DNA of 64,000 bases, taken from positions 1 to 64,000 of the forward strand of contig NZ_JACJRS010000002.1 of assembly GCF_014697375.1 (NCBI RefSeq). The letters run 5' to 3'. Below the pieces are notes generated by a model, which ran no database searches, had not been told where the DNA came from, and was given only the letters and a program-made list of their open reading frames with translations. The DNA is from Phormidium sp. FACHB-1136. GTDB taxonomy: Bacteria; Cyanobacteriota; Cyanobacteriia; Phormidesmidales; Phormidesmidaceae. Below are positions 16,129-24,557 of this stretch, piece by piece; position 1 is the stretch's first letter; each line of letters starts with the position of its first letter. A program made the position numbers and the translations under genes.

Positions 16129-17241
16129 ATGTTAGAAGTCTTCAGCAATAAATTAATTTTAATTACAGGGAATACTGGATTCAAAGGATCCTGGCTGACT
16201 GCCTGGCTGCTTCGGCAGGGAGCCAAGGTTATTGGGCTATCGAAAGATATTCCATCCTCCCCCAGTCATTTTGAAGCGGCCAACATGGGAGATCGCATCA
16301 CCCAAACCTGGGGAAATATTGAAGATTTAGGAACGTGCCAGCAATTAATTCAACAATATCAACCGGATTTCATCTTTCACCTTGCAGCTCAACCTCTAGT
16401 TAGGCAGTCTTATCGCGAACCCCACACAACATTTACAACCAATGTTGTTGGAACACTCAATATTCTCGAAGCCCTGAGACTCTCGAACCATTCCTGTACC
16501 GCTATCCTGATTACTAGCGATAAGTGCTATGACAACGTTGAACAGGTGTGGGGCTATCGAGAAACTGATCGCCTAGGGGGAAAAGACCCTTATAGTGGTT
16601 CTAAAGGGGCATCTGAGCTGGTCATCCGCAGCTATGCTGCATCCTACTTTGGTGCTAGCGGCTCACCTGTTAGGGTCGCAGTGGGACGAGCTGGAAACGT
16701 TATTGGCGGCGGCGATTGGGCTAGTGATCGCATTGTCCCAGATACTATGAGAGCTTGGTCTTCCGATCAACCCGTCTTAATCCGCAATCCCCATGCTACC
16801 CGTCCTTGGCAGCATGTTCTAGAGCCTCTATCTGGTTATTTAACCCTAGCAGCAAAACTGGCCAATAACTCCCTTCTCAATGGTGAGACTTTTAACTTTG
16901 GACCCAGTGCAGAGCAAAACTACACGGTTGCCAATCTGCTGAATTCAATGCAACAGCATTGGACAAATGCAGCTTGGACAGATTGTTCCAACCCAGAATC
17001 CCTATATGAAGCTGGATTGCTCAAACTTTGTTGTGATAAAGCTTTACATTATCTGGGATGGAAGCCTATTTTAACGTTTAAAGAAACAGTTGCTTTAACA
17101 ACACAATGGTATCAAGCATACTACTCCGACAGTCGTGATGTCTGGTCAGTGACCCAAGAACAGATCGCCTGCTACGAAACCTATGCCCAAGAGCGTCAGT
17201 CCGTTTGGACGATTTCTTGTGCCTCACCCGCAACGAGTTAG
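16129..17241 (+). CDS. rfbG: CDP-glucose 4,6-dehydratase
   Basis: 370 residues, close to the 350-370 usual for RfbG. TGNTGFKGSWL at about 13-23 is the diagnostic NAD-binding motif of CDP-glucose dehydratases. HLAAQPLVRQSY, TSDKCYDN with the catalytic Thr/Asp/Lys region, and YSGSKGASE with the Tyr-Lys pair follow. AVGRAGNVIGGGDWASDRIVPD and RNPHATRPWQHVLEPL are characteristic. It converts CDP-glucose to CDP-4-keto-6-deoxyglucose, supplied by the rfbF product encoded downstream. The gene order rfbG, RmlC-like, rfbF, aminotransferase makes a compact CDP-sugar block. Confidence 0.93.
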   Translation: MLEVFSNKLILITGNTGFKGSWLTAWLLRQGAKVIGLSKDIPSSPSHFEAANMGDRITQTWGNIEDLGTCQQLIQQYQPDFIFHLAAQPLVRQSYREPHTTFTTNVVGTLNILEALRLSNHSCTAILITSDKCYDNVEQVWGYRETDRLGGKDPYSGSKGASELVIRSYAASYFGASGSPVRVAVGRAGNVIGGGDWASDRIVPDTMRAWSSDQPVLIRNPHATRPWQHVLEPLSGYLTLAAKLANNSLLNGETFNFGPSAEQNYTVANLLNSMQQHWTNAAWTDCSNPESLYEAGLLKLCCDKALHYLGWKPILTFKETVALTTQWYQAYYSDSRDVWSVTQEQIACYETYAQERQSVWTISCASPATS

Positions 17242-17275
17242 AATTCTTCTATGTGACTTCAATAATCTTTCCACT

Positions 17276-17716
17276 ATGTTAGATGGTGTACTTTTGACTC
17301 CGCTTCGCCGCATTTCCTTGGATGCAGGTGATGTTTTGCATGGGATCAAATCCTCGGATCCAGGTTATGTGGCGTTTGGTGAAGCCTATTTTTCCACCAT
17401 TCATTATGGTGTCATCAAGCCTTGGAAACGCCATAACCGGATGACTCTCAATCTTGTTGTTCCCAGTGGATCTATTCGTTTTGTATTATACGATGATCGC
17501 CCAAACTCCTCAACTCAGGGAAAAATTGAATCTACGATTGTTTCTCCCGAAAATTATCAGCGTCTCACTGTTCCTCCGAGGATTTGGATGGCATTTCAAG
17601 GTTTGAGTCAAGAACTCAATCTTTTGCTGAACCTCGCCGATCTTGAACACGACCCAGAAGAAATTGATCGGGCTGAACTTAACTTTGTCCCATTTGATTG
17701 GACGTTAAACTCATGA
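17276..17716 (+). CDS. RmlC-like cupin (sugar epimerase or ketoisomerase)
   Basis: About 146 residues from ATG 17276; the upstream extension inside rfbG is rejected. The segments GDVLHGIKSSDPGYVAFGEAYFS, IKPWKRHNRMTLNLVVPSG, RFVLYDDR and VPPRIWMAFQGLS fit the dTDP-4-dehydrorhamnose 3,5-epimerase and WxcM/FdtA-like cupin superfamily. It lies between rfbG and rfbF, so its substrate is probably CDP-4-keto-6-deoxyglucose. Whether it epimerises carbons or moves the keto group from C4 to C3 cannot be told from sequence. Its stop codon overlaps the rfbF start (ATGA). Confidence 0.75.
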   Translation: MLDGVLLTPLRRISLDAGDVLHGIKSSDPGYVAFGEAYFSTIHYGVIKPWKRHNRMTLNLVVPSGSIRFVLYDDRPNSSTQGKIESTIVSPENYQRLTVPPRIWMAFQGLSQELNLLLNLADLEHDPEEIDRAELNFVPFDWTLNS

Positions 17717-18477
17717 AAGTTATTCTTCTCGCTGGCGGTTTTGGCACTAGACTGGCTGAATATACTGAGATTTTGCCTAAACCAATGGTTCCCATCGGTA
17801 GCCAGCCTATTCTTTGGCATATCATGCAACTCTTTGCTGACTACGACCATAAAAACTTTTATATCGCCTGCGGTTATAAAGCAGATGTGATTAAGCAGTA
17901 TTTTCTCAACTATCCTGCTCTCAATGCTGACTTTACCATCAATCTTGGCACAGGAAAGGTGACGACCTTGATGAAAAAAGAAATTGATTGGCAGGTTAGC
18001 CTTGTATATACTGGAATCAACAGTATGACTGGGGGACGGATCAAACAACTTCAAGCCCTGATTGGGAACGAAACCTGTTTCCTAAGCTACGGAGATGGTT
18101 TAGCCGACATTAATCTAGATGATTTGCTGGCTTACCATCGCAGGCATGGTCGTATGGTTACAGTCACCGCAGTAAGACCCTCGGCTCGTTTTGGCGAATT
18201 AGAAATTTCTGATGGTCAAGTCATTTCTTTTCAAGAAAAACCTCAAGTTCGCCAGGGATGGATTAATGGAGGTTTTTTTGTGGTGGAACCTGAATTTTTT
18301 GATTTAATTGCAGGGGAGGATACCGTGCTAGAAGCTGAACCCTTAGAGAAAGCAACCGCCTTAGGTGAGCTGATGGCTTATCAGCATGAGGGATTCTGGC
18401 AATGTATGGACACTAAGCGTGATCGCGATCTACTAGAAAGCCTCTGGCAAAGCGGCAAAGCGCCTTGGAGTCGATAA
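17713..18477 (+). CDS. rfbF: Glucose-1-phosphate cytidylyltransferase
   Basis: 254 residues from ATG 17713, overlapping the upstream stop by four bases. The nucleotidyltransferase signature LLAGGFGTRLAEYTEILPKP is followed by MVPIGSQPILWHIM, SYGDGLADINL with the metal-binding Asp, VTAVRPSARFGELEI, FQEKPQ and INGGFFVVEPEFF, all in the order of RfbF. It makes CDP-glucose from CTP and glucose-1-phosphate, the entry step of the CDP-deoxysugar branch encoded here. Confidence 0.93.
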   Translation: MKVILLAGGFGTRLAEYTEILPKPMVPIGSQPILWHIMQLFADYDHKNFYIACGYKADVIKQYFLNYPALNADFTINLGTGKVTTLMKKEIDWQVSLVYTGINSMTGGRIKQLQALIGNETCFLSYGDGLADINLDDLLAYHRRHGRMVTVTAVRPSARFGELEISDGQVISFQEKPQVRQGWINGGFFVVEPEFFDLIAGEDTVLEAEPLEKATALGELMAYQHEGFWQCMDTKRDRDLLESLWQSGKAPWSR

Positions 18478-18478
18478 T

Positions 18479-19606
18479 ATGCTCTCAGAATCACCATCAT
18501 TGATCAGACTTTCTAAATCTTGCCTCACCGACGCAGAAAAGCAAGCTGTCATGGCAGTTCTAGACCGTGAATTTTTGGGCATGGGTCAGGAAGTCAACCT
18601 CTTTGAGCAAGAACTGACTAGCCTGTTTAAGCGGCCCGTTGCCTGCGTAGTCAACGGCACTGCTGCACTGCACCTGGCTCTGCAAGCCTGTGGGATTAGT
18701 AGAGGTGATGAGGTTTTAGTTCAATCCTTAACGTACGTTGCTTCTTTCCAGTCCATTACGGCAACGGGAGCAACTCCCATACCTTGCGATATTGACCCCG
18801 AAACTTTAACGCTGGACTGGAGAGACGCTGAAAAGCGCATTACATCTCGAACAAAGGCAGTGATGCCTGTTCACTATAGTGGGGGCGTGGGAAAACTGGA
18901 TGAGATTTATGATTTTGCCAGTCACTACGGGCTTAGAGTAATAGAAGATGCTGCTCATGCCTTTGGAACCAGATATCACGGTCAATTAGTGGGTAGTTTT
19001 GGGGATGTCACCTGCTTTAGCTTTGACGGGATTAAAAACCTTACCTCCGGGGAGGGGGGGTGTATTGTCTCTAACGACGAAGAGGTGATGGCTCGTGTGC
19101 GTGATGCCCGCTTACTAGGAGTAGAAAAAGATACAGAGAAACGCTTTCAAGGACAACGCAGCTGGGACTTTAATGTTACAGCCCAGGGCTGGCGATATCA
19201 CATGAGCGACATAATGGCAGCGATCGGGCGAGTACAGTTGCTGCGTTTCCCTGAATTGGCTGAGAAACGTCAAAACCTAGCTCGTTACTACGATAAAAAG
19301 TTGACTAGTCTTTCTTTGGTAACTCCCTTAGTCCATAATTATGAGGAAGTGGTACCCCATATTTACCCCATTTGTGTAGCAAATGAAATTTCTAGAGACT
19401 CCCTTCGTCAAAATCTGTTAAATTTTGGTATTCAAACAGGGTTACATTATCAACCCAACCATCATTTATCCTTGTTTTCTCCCAGTTCTAACTATGAATT
19501 ACCAGTTACAGATCAAGTATATCCAACACTAATGACTCTACCATTGCATCCTGACGTATCAACAGAACAAATCGACTTAATTAGCAAGAAATTATCGAGC
19601 TACTAA
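18479..19606 (+). CDS. DegT/DnrJ/EryC1/StrS family PLP aminotransferase
   Basis: 375 residues, typical of sugar aminotransferases and shorter than the ~435-residue CDP-specific RfbH dehydrase. The PLP-phosphate block VVNGTAALHLAL, the cofactor Asp in IEDAAHAFG (about 157) and the Schiff-base Lys186 in FSFDGIKNLTSGEGG are all present, so the enzyme is an aminotransferase rather than a 3-dehydrase, which has His at the lysine position. It starts one base after rfbF. Together with rfbG and the RmlC-like protein it should yield a CDP-amino-dideoxyhexose. C3 or C4 amination cannot be decided. Confidence 0.85.
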   Translation: MLSESPSLIRLSKSCLTDAEKQAVMAVLDREFLGMGQEVNLFEQELTSLFKRPVACVVNGTAALHLALQACGISRGDEVLVQSLTYVASFQSITATGATPIPCDIDPETLTLDWRDAEKRITSRTKAVMPVHYSGGVGKLDEIYDFASHYGLRVIEDAAHAFGTRYHGQLVGSFGDVTCFSFDGIKNLTSGEGGCIVSNDEEVMARVRDARLLGVEKDTEKRFQGQRSWDFNVTAQGWRYHMSDIMAAIGRVQLLRFPELAEKRQNLARYYDKKLTSLSLVTPLVHNYEEVVPHIYPICVANEISRDSLRQNLLNFGIQTGLHYQPNHHLSLFSPSSNYELPVTDQVYPTLMTLPLHPDVSTEQIDLISKKLSSY

Positions 19607-19646
19607 AAAATGCCAGAAGTCAATACTCAACCCTTACGGATGAACC

Positions 19647-20630
19647 ATGAATAAAGATCGGGAAGATTATCCATTAGTAAGCGTTATTATCAATTGCTAT
19701 AACGGTGAACGCTATTTGAGAGAAGCGATCAACTCTGTATATGCACAGACCTATCCTAACTGGGAAATTATTTTTGTAGACAATGCATCAGTGGATCAAA
19801 CTGCTGTCATTGCGAACAGTTATGATAATCGACTAAAATATTTCCGTAATCCTTTGACTATTAAACTAGGAGAGTCAAGGAATATTGCATGTAAGTACGC
19901 CGAAGGTGAGTTTTTAGCTTTTTTAGATTGTGATGATGTATGGATGCCGAATAAGTTAGAACTACAGATACCACTATTCTTGGAGAACTCAAGTGTTGGG
20001 ATAGTGATTAGCAATGCAGGCTATATCAAGCAAAGAGACATTCAAGAGGGTAGGGTTGCAATTCTCCCCCAGCAAGCATTAAAGAGTATGTACACCTTTA
20101 ATGATATTTTGTCAGATTATTTTATTACATTGAGTTCAGCAATAATTCGTGCAGACTCTTTACATGCCTTGGATCACTGGTTTGATGCAACACTTAATAT
20201 AACTGAAGAAGCCGACTTGTTTCTTCGTTTAGCTGTTGACTGGAAAATGACTTTGGTTAATCAGGTATTATGTTATTATCGACTTCATGATAATAATACC
20301 CACAAGACCTACGAGGTTATTCCTTTTCCAGATGAAATACATTATATATTTCTGAAGCTAGATAGTCTGTACCCAGAGTACTCTGAAGAGTATGAGTCAC
20401 ATAAAACCAAGTGGTTAAACATGGGGCATCAAGCTGTTTTACACTTTTATTGGAAAGAGGGTAATATAAGAAGTGCTTACAAAAGTCTTTTTCAGATAAA
20501 GCCCTTGACGTTTAAGGCTTATGCAAGACAACTTCTATGGCTATTTTTAATTCCCTTCAAAGGTGGAGGTTTCCATTTGTATTTTATGTTAGCTTCGCTT
20601 ATGGGGAAGAATGGCCCACCTCTTTTTTGA
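19647..20630 (+). CDS. Glycosyltransferase family 2
   Basis: 327 residues. A GT-A fold is indicated by the start PLVSVIINCYNGERYL, then INSVYAQTYPNWEIIFVDNAS and the DxD-type metal site FLDCDDVWMPNK around residue 95. The C-terminal part has ITEEADLFLRLA and LCYYRLHDNNTHK, common in rhamnosyl- and other inverting GT2 enzymes. The extreme C-terminus is hydrophobic (ARQLLWLFLIPF) and may touch the membrane. It ends the CDP-sugar block; transposon remains follow. Donor and acceptor cannot be assigned. Confidence 0.85.
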   Translation: MNKDREDYPLVSVIINCYNGERYLREAINSVYAQTYPNWEIIFVDNASVDQTAVIANSYDNRLKYFRNPLTIKLGESRNIACKYAEGEFLAFLDCDDVWMPNKLELQIPLFLENSSVGIVISNAGYIKQRDIQEGRVAILPQQALKSMYTFNDILSDYFITLSSAIIRADSLHALDHWFDATLNITEEADLFLRLAVDWKMTLVNQVLCYYRLHDNNTHKTYEVIPFPDEIHYIFLKLDSLYPEYSEEYESHKTKWLNMGHQAVLHFYWKEGNIRSAYKSLFQIKPLTFKAYARQLLWLFLIPFKGGGFHLYFMLASLMGKNGPPLF

Positions 20631-20808
20631 AAAAATCAAAGCTCACCAATGCTGTAATTCTGATAAAACGCCTTCCGTGTAAGAGGTAAGTTGAGTGTTG
20701 GATAAACTTTTACTCTCTTTAAGAGGGTTTAGTTCATTAATGTACTACTAGATCGATAACCACAATAGACCTTGTCGGTAATAAACCGCTCTGGGGAGCA
20801 TGTCACCT

Positions 20809-20984
20809 TTACAATAAGCAATTATGCTTAATTGTAGGTAGCGGTGAACCAATCAAGCCATTGAGATAAGCACAGCGATGAGCTAACACCTGTGGAACGT
20901 TCTCTCGCTTCCATTGCGCTCCTGATATCTGCACTCGACGCCCAATTTGTTTGATGGCTGACTCAACCGCTCCGGCACTGGACT
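20809..20984 (-). pseudogene. ISKra4-family transposase, 3' fragment
   Basis: On the minus strand about 58 codons are readable (SSAGAVESAIKQIGRRVQIS, then AQWKRENVPQVLAHRCAYLN) ending in TAA at 20809-20811. The pattern SGAVESAIKQIGRRVKISGAQW is what I know as the C-terminal end of ISKra4 transposases. The frame has no start, and nothing of the catalytic domain remains beyond 20984, so this is a relic of an earlier insertion. Confidence 0.7.
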
Positions 20985-21174
20985 ACTAAAGTGGGATGTC
21001 TTTTGAAACCCATGCTATGCAAGGACTTTGGGTAACGAGGAATCAAGAATCATACTTTTAGAAACCAGTGCCCGACAGAAGTGGGTGAAAGGCTTGAAAC
21101 CTCGTGACCCGAAGGGGAAAAGGTGAGGTGACATGAGACGCTGGAATTGCATATCTCAGAGGCTTTGCCATGTC

Positions 21175-21188
21175 GGTAGTGCATTAAT
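21175..21188 (+). repeat. IS1 left terminal inverted repeat
   Basis: GGTAGTGCATTAAT, an exact reverse complement of 22094-22107. It marks the left end of the element. Confidence 0.8.
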
Positions 21189-21246
21189 GCCTGGGACGGA
21201 GGAAAATCAGACCACACCACCACGATACCGCAGGGAGGAGCAGCCC

Positions 21247-22018
21247 ATGACCATCGAAATGACCTGTTCAACCTGTGGGTCTCACGACATCTCCAAGAAC
21301 GGAACCAGCCATCGGGGGAAGCAAAATTACAAGTGTTGGGACTGTGGTCGTCAGTTCGTGGAAAATCCGCAATGGCAACCGAAACCGAAGGAGACGAAGG
21401 AACTGGTGAATCGGTTGTTACACGAAAAGATCCCGTTGCTCGGGCATTGCCCGAGCAACGGAGACCTCGGAGAGTTGGGTGCAAGGTCAGGCTAATGCGA
21501 CCTACGAGGCGGTGCCCCAAGTCGCAGAGGTTGTCCCCAAACCGAAAGGCTCTCTGAAGGTGCAGATGGATGAACTGTGGTCGTTTATGGATCATAAAGG
21601 GAACCAGCAATGGGTCTGGCTCGCCATTGATGCCGAGACCCGGGAAGTGATTGGGTGTCACATCGGTAACCGTTCTCGGGCTTCAGCGAAGGCACTCTGG
21701 GAATCCCTGCCAGCGGTGTATCGCCAATGCGCCAAAGTCGATACGGGCTTCTGGGAAGCCTATGTCACGGTGATTCCGAGCAAACGTCATGAGGCCGTGG
21801 GTAAAGACAGTGGACTGACCAGTTACATCGAGCGCTTGAACAACACCCTGAGGCAGCGAGGCGCACGACTGGTGAGAAAGACCCTGTCGTTCTCCAAGAA
21901 GCTCGAGAATCACATCGGGGCCATCTGGTTGTTCATCCATGATTACAATCACAGCCTCCGGGAGAAGTTGGCCAAGCAAGGTCATCCGCTCTTGATAGTC
22001 CTATTTCGTACAGGCTAG
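21247..22018 (+). pseudogene. IS1 transposase, frameshifted and missing a catalytic Asp
   Basis: The N-terminal zinc-finger part starts at ATG 21247 (CSTCGSHDISKNG, CWDCGRQFVENPQW) and runs to a stop at 21493-21495. The correct continuation, GIARATETSESWVQG, is in another frame that carries the catalytic domain (MDELWSFMDHKGNQQWVW, SYIERLNNTLRQRGARL) to 22018. One extra G in the GGG at 21442-21444 explains the shift. In addition, the block normally reading TDxWEAY is DTGFWEAY, so the second Asp of the DDE triad is Gly. The first Asp and the Glu remain. Known IS1 elements use programmed frameshifting, but no slippery heptamer is seen here. Confidence 0.8.
21434..21460. repeat. 27-nt perfect palindrome at the IS1 frameshift
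   Basis: The 13-mer CGTTGCTCGGGCA (21434-21446) is followed by one T and then its exact complement TGCCCGAGCAACG (21448-21460). It covers the site where the transposase leaves frame. With one G less in the left arm the arms would no longer match perfectly. Confidence 0.9.
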
Positions 22019-22093
22019 AGAATAATCAGGCGACCCTAAAGGCCTTACGTCAGTAGCTTGCTGTTTTTTGGCTGTTTTTTCTCTGACCTGTAG

Positions 22094-22107
22094 ATTAATG
22101 CACTACC
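22094..22107 (-). repeat. IS1 right terminal inverted repeat
   Basis: ATTAATGCACTACC, the mate of the left end at 21175-21188. It lies 37 nt upstream of the FkbM gene start. Confidence 0.8.
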
Positions 22108-22144
22108 TACAAATATCCCCTGAAAACATTATCTAGAAAGAAAG

Positions 22145-22864
22145 ATGAAAAAAAACATCAAGAAAATAGCTAGAAAATTTAATATTGAGGTTAGTCGTTA
22201 TCATCCTGCTACATCACCAGCAGCACAGTTAAACAAAGTACTTGAGGTAGCCCATATTAATGTAATTCTTGATATTGGTGCAAATGAAGGGCAATTCGCG
22301 AAGGGAGTTCGAGATGATGGCTATCCAGGAAAAATTATTAGCTTTGAACCCTTGTCTACCGCAAGGGAAAAGCTTGTTAAGTTGGCTAGGCAGGATAATA
22401 ACTGGTTTATCCATAGTCAATGCGCCATTGGTGATCATGATGGTGAGATTGAAATCAACATCGCTGGTAACTCAGTATCATCGTCCGTATTACCAATGCT
22501 AAAATCACATTCCAACGCATCCCCTGAATCAGTGTATGTATCTTCTGAGAAAGTACCAATTTCGTGTCTAGATAGCGTAGCAAACCTCTATCTTGAGCCT
22601 GATTCAAATTTGTTTATCAAAATCGACACCCAAGGCTATGAGTGGCAAGTCCTGGACGGTGCCAGCGAGACCCTGAAGCGGGCACGGGGTGTCCTCTGCG
22701 AGCTGTCGTTAGTGCCTCTTTACGATGGTCAGCACCTTTGGCTCGATATCATTAATCGCCTAGAAGCTGAAGGCTTTATGCTTTGGGCGCTGCAAAAAGG
22801 TTTTACTGACCCGCATACAGGGCAGTCTTTGCAAGTGGATGGAATCTTTCTACGGCGTGACTAG
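22145..22864 (+). CDS. FkbM family methyltransferase
   Basis: 239 residues. Motif I ILDIGANEGQFAKGV, then ISFEPLSTAREKL and the family block FIKIDTQGYEWQVLDGA followed by LCELSLVPLYDGQ. This is the common short FkbM form. It follows the IS1 element closely, so it may be transcribed from a promoter in or beyond the element. Base composition changes within the gene: the line 22561-22620 has 22 G+C of 60, while 22681-22740 has 35 of 60, suggesting a recombination junction near 22,625. Substrate unknown. Confidence 0.85.
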   Translation: MKKNIKKIARKFNIEVSRYHPATSPAAQLNKVLEVAHINVILDIGANEGQFAKGVRDDGYPGKIISFEPLSTAREKLVKLARQDNNWFIHSQCAIGDHDGEIEINIAGNSVSSSVLPMLKSHSNASPESVYVSSEKVPISCLDSVANLYLEPDSNLFIKIDTQGYEWQVLDGASETLKRARGVLCELSLVPLYDGQHLWLDIINRLEAEGFMLWALQKGFTDPHTGQSLQVDGIFLRRD

Positions 22865-22888
22865 CTCGCCCCAGCCTTTGATACCTAA

Positions 22889-23218
22889 GCACTCGCCCAC
22901 GGCATCCAATGGGTACTCTCCCAGCTCGAAACCGGGCACCTCGACAAATTAGGCGCTAGCGCGGGCCAGCGTGAACGCCGAAGCCGAGCACAGACGAAAG
23001 ATGAGTGCCTACGAGCAGAGGAAGAAAGACGACGAGCAAGAGAACGAGAATCTCGACGCGATGATCTTGCAGACAAGGAAAAAGAACGCGCGGTGCGCCG
23101 AGATGGAGTCCAAAATCGATGGATTATTCTCCAACTACAACATCAACTTGCCCCAGAGGGAGACACCCGATCAGCCCTAGCGGATTTTGTCGCCTTCTTG
23201 CGGGAGTATAGGGATTAA
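22889..23218 (+). pseudogene. Start-less remnant of an Arg/Glu-rich protein
   Basis: A frame of 109 codons follows a TAA at 22886-22888 and ends with TAA at 23216-23218. It has no ATG, GTG or early TTG start. It begins HGIQWVLSQLETGHLDKLG, continues with a strongly charged, probably coiled-coil segment (AEEERRRARERESRRDD) and ends ALADFVAFLREYRD. The text looks like the C-terminal part of a real protein whose 5' part was lost. I do not recognise the family. It lies at the edge of the IS-rich patch. Confidence 0.45.
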
Positions 23219-23345
23219 TCCCAAGTCCGGGTTAGAAACCCCCGATTCCTAGCCCGACAAATGCTGTAGGGGTCAGGAGACCTGATCCTTTGACGGATTT
23301 GGGTTCCACAAGTTTTGTCAGTCAATCAGGCTCTCACGATTACCC

Positions 23346-24437
23346 ATGACCATCCCCCTCACGCCCGCTAGGCGACTGCTGATAACCGGAGGAGCCGGAT
23401 TTATCGGCTCTGCCGTTGTCCGCTATTTGATCCAGCACACGCCCCACACCGTCATCAACCTCGATAAGCTCACCTACGCAGGCAACCTCGAATCCCTCCA
23501 GCCCATTACCGACTCCTCTCGCTACTACTTCGAGCAGGCTGATATCTGCGATGCTGCTGCACTCACCCGTATTTTTGATGCCTATCACCCCACCGCTATC
23601 TTGCACCTAGCCGCCGAAACCCATGTGGATCGCTCCATTGATGGCCCAGCGGCCTTCATTCACACCAACATCGTTGGCACCTACACGCTTCTGGAGGCCG
23701 CTCGTCGGTACTGGCAAGATCTAGAACCAGAGACCAAAGCCCAGTTCCGGTTTCACCATATTTCCACCGATGAAGTCTTTGGCGATCTAGAGGAACGCGA
23801 GGGCTACTTTACCGAAACCACCCCCTACGCCCCCAGTTCCCCCTATTCCGCCAGTAAGGCCAGTTCCGACCACCTGGTGCGGGCGTGGCATCGCACCTAC
23901 GGCCTTCCCATCCTCATCACCAACTGCTCCAATAACTACGGCTCCTACCACTTCCCAGAAAAACTGATTCCCCTGATGATTCTCAACGCCCTAGAGGGCA
24001 AACCGCTCCCCGTCTATGGCCAAGGAGAGCAAATTCGGGATTGGCTCTATGTGGAGGATCATGCCCGTGCCCTTTATGCCGTACTCACCCAAGGCCGACC
24101 GGGCGAAACCTACGTCATCGGTGGCCACAACGAGGTGCGCAATATTGACGTGGTTCACCACATCTGCGACCTACTAGAAGAACTCGCCCCCCACAAACCC
24201 CCAGGCGTTTTGCGCTATGCCGACTTAATTACCCACGTCGCAGATCGCCCTGGCCATGACCAGCGCTACGCCATTGATGCCAGTAAAATTCAGCGGGAAC
24301 TGGGCTGGCAACCCCAGGAGACGTTTACCAGTGGTCTGCGTAAAACAGTCGCCTGGTATCTGGCCAATCGTGACTGGTGCGAACAAGCCTTATCCAATAC
24401 CTACGACCGCCAGCGCCTAGGGTTAACCCTAACTTAG
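23346..24437 (+). CDS. rfbB: dTDP-glucose 4,6-dehydratase
   Basis: 363 residues. NAD motif [11 protein letters not shown] at about 15-25, [38 protein letters not shown] with the dehydratase Thr-Asp-Glu triad, [10 protein letters not shown] with the catalytic Tyr and Lys, and [14 protein letters not shown] are diagnostic of RmlB. It converts dTDP-glucose to dTDP-4-keto-6-deoxyglucose, second step of dTDP-L-rhamnose synthesis. It is the first gene of a GC-rich rml block and is separated from rfbA by a Uma2 gene. Confidence 0.95.
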   Translation: MTIPLTPARRLLITGGAGFIGSAVVRYLIQHTPHTVINLDKLTYAGNLESLQPITDSSRYYFEQADICDAAALTRIFDAYHPTAILHLAAETHVDRSIDGPAAFIHTNIVGTYTLLEAARRYWQDLEPETKAQFRFHHISTDEVFGDLEEREGYFTETTPYAPSSPYSASKASSDHLVRAWHRTYGLPILITNCSNNYGSYHFPEKLIPLMILNALEGKPLPVYGQGEQIRDWLYVEDHARALYAVLTQGRPGETYVIGGHNEVRNIDVVHHICDLLEELAPHKPPGVLRYADLITHVADRPGHDQRYAIDASKIQRELGWQPQETFTSGLRKTVAWYLANRDWCEQALSNTYDRQRLGLTLT

Positions 24438-24557
24438 TTCATTCATCCGCTCCATCTTGACCGATGGCCAAGCCTTGGGAATAAGGAGTTGCAACCAGAG
24501 AATCGCGTTAAACTGAGGTCAATCTTGTGGAGACCCTAACTCTGGGGAGTCTAGATC

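Larger units (their letters stand above)
21175..22107 (+). mobile_element. IS1-family element, inactive copy
   Basis: The element is bounded by perfect 14-bp inverted ends: GGTAGTGCATTAAT at 21175-21188 and its complement ATTAATGCACTACC at 22094-22107, giving 933 bp. It contains one IS1 transposase gene with two defects. The flanks do not show an obvious 8-9 bp target duplication, so it is old or was rearranged after insertion next to the ISKra4 fragment. Confidence 0.85.

Noticed and set aside
18479-19606. RfbH (CDP-4-keto-6-deoxyglucose 3-dehydrase)
   Set aside because: The protein is about 60 residues too short and keeps Lys where RfbH has His, so it is an aminotransferase.
20985-21174. 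Possible group II intron or IS end between the ISKra4 fragment and IS1
   Set aside because: Some hairpin-like text is visible, but neither a GUGCG-type start nor a domain V pattern could be identified.
21247-21495. IS1 programmed -1 frameshifting to make a functional transposase
   Set aside because: No slippery A-rich heptamer is seen, and the second catalytic Asp is lost anyway; a mutation is simpler.
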